From contig JAMLHW010000017.1 of assembly GCA_023954475.1 (NCBI GenBank), positions 43,128 through 107,127 on the forward strand: DNA of 64,000 nt. The letters run 5' to 3'. The stretch is from Anaerolineae bacterium. GTDB taxonomy: Bacteria; Chloroflexota; Anaerolineae; Promineifilales; Promineifilaceae. The notes below the pieces were generated by a model. The model was not told the DNA's origin. It saw only the letters and a list, made by a program, of their open reading frames with translations, and did not search any database. The translations under genes and the position numbers were made by a program. Every line of letters begins with the position of its first letter. Within the stretch, counting starts at the first letter, position 1. Of the stretch, positions 63,215 through 64,000 are shown piece after piece.

Positions 63215-64000
63215 ATGACCAGTAGACACCAGCCGATTGGCCTATTTGACTCCGGCATAGGCGGCCTGTCGGTGTTGCAACATGTGCGCCGGCAGTTGCC
63301 GGACGAGGATTTGATCTATTTCGCCGATCAAGCCCATGTGCCTTATGGTCGCCGTTCGGCCGAATCGGTGCAACAACTCAGTCTGGCAGTCACCCGTTTC
63401 CTGCTGGAGCAAGGTGCCAAACTCATCGTCGTTGCCTGTAACACAGCATCGGCGGCAGCCTTGACCTGGCTACGCCAAACCGTTCCCAGCATACCGTTTG
63501 TCGGGATGGAACCGGCCGTCAAGCCGGGCGCACAATCGACACAGACCGGCAGTGTCGGCGTGTTAGCCACCCAGGGCACATTCGGCAGTCCACGATACGC
63601 CCGCTTGATGGCGTCGTATGCTAACGGCGTGACCGTGTACGAGAATCCTTGTCTCGGTCTGGTGGAGTTAATTGAAGCCGGGGAAAGCGATTCGGCCGAA
63701 ACCGAAGCACTGCTCAAGACAATCCTCTTGCCCATGCTGGCTAAAGGCGTCGATACGCTGGTCTTGGGCTGTACACACTATCCGTTTGCCATCGACGCCA
63801 TGCGGCGTGTTGTCGGGCCGGACATCACCATCATTGACCCTGCGCCTGCTGTCGCGCGCCAGACACGGCGCGTCTTGACGGAACACGATTGGCTCAATGA
63901 CAGCGGCGGCAGCGTTATCGCCTATACCAGCGGTGACATGGCGCGCTTTGTCGATCAGACCAGCAGCTTACTGGATAGCACTTTTCCCACATTCCACCAC
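63215..64000 (+). CDS. murI: glutamate racemase, 3' end outside window
   Basis: 262 codons are visible from ATG at 63215, with no stop before the window edge. Makes D-glutamate for peptidoglycan. Seen: FDSGIGGLSVLQ with catalytic Asp12 region, VVACNTASAAAL and VLGCTHYPF, the two catalytic Cys motifs. It is cotranscribed with the C26 hydrolase. Presence of murI fits a peptidoglycan-containing cell. Confidence 0.95.
   Translation, partial: MTSRHQPIGLFDSGIGGLSVLQHVRRQLPDEDLIYFADQAHVPYGRRSAESVQQLSLAVTRFLLEQGAKLIVVACNTASAAALTWLRQTVPSIPFVGMEPAVKPGAQSTQTGSVGVLATQGTFGSPRYARLMASYANGVTVYENPCLGLVELIEAGESDSAETEALLKTILLPMLAKGVDTLVLGCTHYPFAIDAMRRVVGPDITIIDPAPAVARQTRRVLTEHDWLNDSGGSVIAYTSGDMARFVDQTSSLLDSTFPTFHH

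Larger units (their letters stand above)
192..63699. repeat. dispersed highly iterated palindrome TCGGCCGA (about 94 copies by eye)
   Basis: Copies of TCGGCCGA are scattered through the whole window, about one per 680 bases; about 40 extend to TTCGGCCGAA. They occur in genes of either strand, in intergenic DNA and in terminators. Spacing is irregular, with a 3.5-kb gap 50211-53734. The coordinates of the first and last copies are given; it is not one continuous feature. Function unknown; analogous in style to cyanobacterial HIP1. Confidence 0.93.

Noticed and set aside
1..64000. tRNA, rRNA, CRISPR array or insertion sequence
   Set aside because: I looked for T-loop-like GTTCGA sequences, regularly spaced repeats and transposase motifs in the gaps and saw none convincing.

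Overview
The window looks like a bacterial chromosome segment from the phylum Chloroflexota, probably an Anaerolineae-type lineage. This rests on gene content rather than a marker tree: a TGS-domain nucleoside kinase, a DUF2344 protein without an adjacent radical SAM partner, PQQ sugar dehydrogenase and penicillin acylase lipoproteins or anchored proteins, a cytochrome c maturation cluster with a Cys-type CcmE, and a Bacillus-like LexA box. It is almost wholly coding, mid-GC, and contains no rRNA, tRNA, IS element or CRISPR array that I could recognise. The first and last genes run off the window.

Layout. 1-5302: end-truncated gene for a giant secreted transglutaminase-fold protein. 5.6-15.5 kb: Rieske protein, PQQ sugar dehydrogenase lipoprotein, two divergent citrate synthases, RmlB, penicillin acylase, a secreted beta-rich protein and TatA. 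15.7-24.9 kb: dnaX, a Nudix hydrolase, a Lon-like protease, a TGS-domain nucleoside kinase, a LysE exporter and recF. 25.1-31.5 kb: a REC-GAF-PAS-cyclase, rsmG coupled to a peptide-binding lipoprotein, and an FtsK/HerA-like ATPase with a small partner. 31.6-36.3 kb: lexA with a textbook SOS promoter, a MerR-like regulator, and a three-gene set (two ATP-grasp ligases plus an esterase) that looks like a small-peptide or amide pathway. 36.6-42.4 kb: pepA, a DUF2344 protein, a small HTH gene with its own operator, ftsZ, a methyltransferase and an FHA protein. 42.4-48.4 kb: a cytochrome c maturation block (ccmE, ccmF, ccmH, ccmG, a ccmI-like gene) ending in a membrane cytochrome c. 48.5-54.9 kb: small metabolic and housekeeping genes interrupted by an EcoRV-type restriction-modification cassette (50.8-52.6 kb). 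55.0-64.0 kb: an O-acyltransferase, a PH-AlbA fusion, a TPR protein, groES-groEL under CIRCE, rplS, a C26 peptidase and the start of murI.

The most unusual feature is not a gene. The 8-base palindrome TCGGCCGA occurs about 94 times by eye (roughly one per 680 bases, where about one would be expected), and about 40 copies extend to TTCGGCCGAA. It lies in genes on both strands, in all three reading frames, in intergenic DNA and inside terminators. It is the equivalent, with a different sequence, of the cyanobacterial HIP1 element. Its longest gap (about 3.5 kb, 50,211-53,734) contains the AT-richer EcoRV-type cassette, which supports recent acquisition of that cassette.
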